Source of the DNA: Rhynchopus euleeides
Taxonomy: Eukaryota; Euglenozoa; Diplonemea; Diplonemida; Diplonemidae
Assembly: GCA_963210315.1 (NCBI GenBank)
Contig: OY723261.1
Span: 1,364,001-1,428,000 of the forward strand
Direction: 5' to 3'
Length of the DNA stretch: 64,000 nucleotides
Numbering within the stretch: the stretch's first letter is position 1; each line of letters starts with the position of its first letter. The notes below the pieces were generated by a model. The model was not told where the DNA came from and ran no database searches. It worked only from the letters and a program-made list of their open reading frames with translations. Position numbers and translations under genes: made by a program. Shown here one piece after another: positions 62,612 to 64,000 of this stretch.

Positions 62612-64000
62612 ATGGACCTGACGGCGCTCGTCGTGCAGAAGATGTCCCCAGCACGTGCTTCCGAGGTGCTGGAGGCAGGGGCCGCTGCCACAGCCCCCGG
62701 GGATCTGGGCCCCGTGTCCGTGGAAGTGTGCGTCGAGCTCGGACGCCCCGGCGTCTCGGTTGGGATGGTGCTGAGCGAGCGGTGCGTGGTGCGCAAGGTG
62801 GCGGCAGGGTCGCCTGCGTCGGCTGCCGGGGTGGTCGTCGGGATGCGCGTGACGCACGTCAACGGGAGGAGGGTACGCACCCCGTCCGAGGCAAAGCAGG
62901 CAGGGGCGGGCTGCGTGCAGCTGCAGCTGGCGGGCACGGTGGACAGCAGCGGGCGGCTCCGCGGGCGCGTGGTGTCGTGGTCGGAGGGCCGCGGGTTCGG
63001 GTGGATTGCCCCAGATGCCCCTATCTTCGCCCCCGCGGGGGTGCTGGGCGGCGGCACGGGGGGCGCGCTGTACGTGGGGAAGCTGTTCTGCCACGCGACC
63101 CAGGCGGGCGGGGGCGGGCTGCACCCCAACGCCGAGGTGGAGTTCCGGGCCGGGTGCCACGAGGGGAGGCTGCGGGCGTGCGCGGTCCGGCAGAGTGCGG
63201 CGGCCCCCTCGGGGGTGCGTGTGGTGACGGCAGGGCTCGCGCGCACGGTGGAGAGCGTGGAGTGGTGGAACGTCAACAACCTACGGGAGTGCAGCAAGGT
63301 GGTGTTCACAGGGTCGCGCACGCGCAAGACGATGAGCTACACGAAGAACGGGGAGGCGCGCCCGCCGGTGAAGGAGCTGGTGTTCGACGGGGAAAGCGCG
63401 ATCCACATGCCCGAGATCGGGAAGACCGTGCGGGTGCCGTGGGGCACGGACCGGGAGCGGCTGCTCGCGGCGCTGCGTTCGCTTGCGTCGCACACCTGCG
63501 TGAAACACAACCTGCCGAGGCGCGAGAGCGGGGGTGGTGATGCCGCCGAGCGCGACGAGCGTGGTGGGCGCGGTGATGGGGCGATGGTGGCGACGGCGAC
63601 ATCGCGCCTGTGGGTCGGGTGGCTCAACCCGACGCTGGGTGAGCGCCCGACGCAGCTGCGGCGGGAGGTGGAGGGGCTGCTGCAGGGGCACAAGGTGGTG
63701 TCGGTGCGGGCGTGCCCCAGCAAGGCGACGGGGCGGCTGGCGGCGGTGGTGCAGCTCGCGAGGGCGGCGACGCAGATGCAAGTGGCGGAGCTGAACATGC
63801 GCGAGCGGGCCGGAGGTGTGCGGGTGACGGTGGACGACGCGATGGCGGAGCGTGCTGCGCCACAGCGGGTGTGTCGCGACGATGCCGATGCCCCAGCAGA
63901 GGCGGTGGAGCTGGACGTGGAGCTGCGCAAGGGCTGCGGGGAGCGGGGCGGCGGGGTGTGCGGGCTGGGCTTCACCCTCGAGGGGGGGACGGCGCGCATC
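62612..64000 (+). CDS. PDZ / cold-shock / RRM-like / PDZ multidomain protein (3' end outside the window)
   Basis: 463 codons to the window edge, no stop. Residues about 36-107 form a PDZ domain (VGMVLSERCVVRKVAAGSP, AAGVVVGMRVTHVNGRRV). About 114-195 resemble a cold-shock domain (GRLRGRVVSWSEGRGFGWIA with the RNP1-like GFGWI, FCHAT, NAEVEF). About 330-410 are RRM-like (SRLWVGWLNP, GRLAAVVQLA). From about 431 a second PDZ domain seems to begin (VELDVELRKGC, LGFTLEGGTARI). The central 210-300 region is unassigned. The ATG at 62612 follows CCCTCCCACAG and a run of Cs. The architecture suggests a scaffold that binds RNA and protein C-termini. Extremely GC-rich. Confidence 0.75.
   Translation, partial: MDLTALVVQKMSPARASEVLEAGAAATAPGDLGPVSVEVCVELGRPGVSVGMVLSERCVVRKVAAGSPASAAGVVVGMRVTHVNGRRVRTPSEAKQAGAGCVQLQLAGTVDSSGRLRGRVVSWSEGRGFGWIAPDAPIFAPAGVLGGGTGGALYVGKLFCHATQAGGGGLHPNAEVEFRAGCHEGRLRACAVRQSAAAPSGVRVVTAGLARTVESVEWWNVNNLRECSKVVFTGSRTRKTMSYTKNGEARPPVKELVFDGESAIHMPEIGKTVRVPWGTDRERLLAALRSLASHTCVKHNLPRRESGGGDAAERDERGGRGDGAMVATATSRLWVGWLNPTLGERPTQLRREVEGLLQGHKVVSVRACPSKATGRLAAVVQLARAATQMQVAELNMRERAGGVRVTVDDAMAERAAPQRVCRDDADAPAEAVELDVELRKGCGERGGGVCGLGFTLEGGTARI

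Noticed and set aside
1..64000. tRNA genes
   Set aside because: Several GTTCGA words were inspected; none has cloverleaf-compatible flanks.

Overview
The window looks like nuclear DNA of a euglenozoan protist, most likely a diplonemid; the genus is inference. Every recognisable protein gene lies on the + strand. Genes are sparse, use G/C-ending codons, and carry short 5' leaders with a pyrimidine-rich ...AG a few to about 65 nt before the ATG, as expected for polycistronic transcription with spliced-leader trans-splicing. A few conventional GT-AG introns (70-211 bp) are visible. One protein closely resembles BILBO1, the flagellar pocket collar scaffold known from kinetoplastids.

Layout. 1-8.2 kb: no convincing gene; MITE-like elements, a 201-bp near-perfect palindrome and unexplained GC-rich DNA. 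8.2-9.4 kb: first block of repeated small-RNA-like modules. 9.6-10.7 kb: zinc alcohol dehydrogenase (CAD type) with two frameshifts. 11.4-21.6 kb and 43.7-51.6 kb: two versions of one segmental duplication, each holding small-RNA-like modules, a secreted cysteine-rich repeat protein (12 repeats in one, 7 in the other) and a Ran GTPase. A third, gene-less relic lies at 56.7-59.0 kb. Two hAT-like elements sit in the first Ran flank, and the second duplicate preserves the empty sites. Between the duplicates (23-43.5 kb) are a DHHC palmitoyltransferase, a kinase-PP2C fusion, a secreted beta-solenoid-like protein, a coiled-coil protein, a probable TIPIN/Csm3/Swi3 protein, a small tail-anchored protein with an intron, a four-exon RanBP2-type zinc-finger protein, an EF-hand protein and the BILBO1 homologue. 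After the second duplicate come cytosolic Hsp70 (one intron) and an old yellow enzyme. At 59.1-62.6 kb is a 3.46-kb element with about 325-bp terminal inverted repeats, followed directly by a PDZ / cold-shock / RRM-like / PDZ protein that runs off the right edge.

The most interesting system is the family of repeated intergenic modules. They behave as mosaic arrays of guide RNAs. An 87-nt C/D-box unit (five copies, two versions) carries a D-box guide complementary over 12 nt to a universally conserved SSU rRNA segment, and one version carries a second 12-nt guide to SSU rRNA about 20-30 nt downstream. A 72-bp hairpin unit (15 copies) ends in an AGA box like the single-hairpin H/ACA RNAs of kinetoplastids and Euglena. 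Other modules are unexplained, including one with a U1-snRNA-like ACTTACCT and a 178-bp highly conserved block. The rRNA matches rest on recalled SSU sequence and must be checked against the organism's own rRNA.
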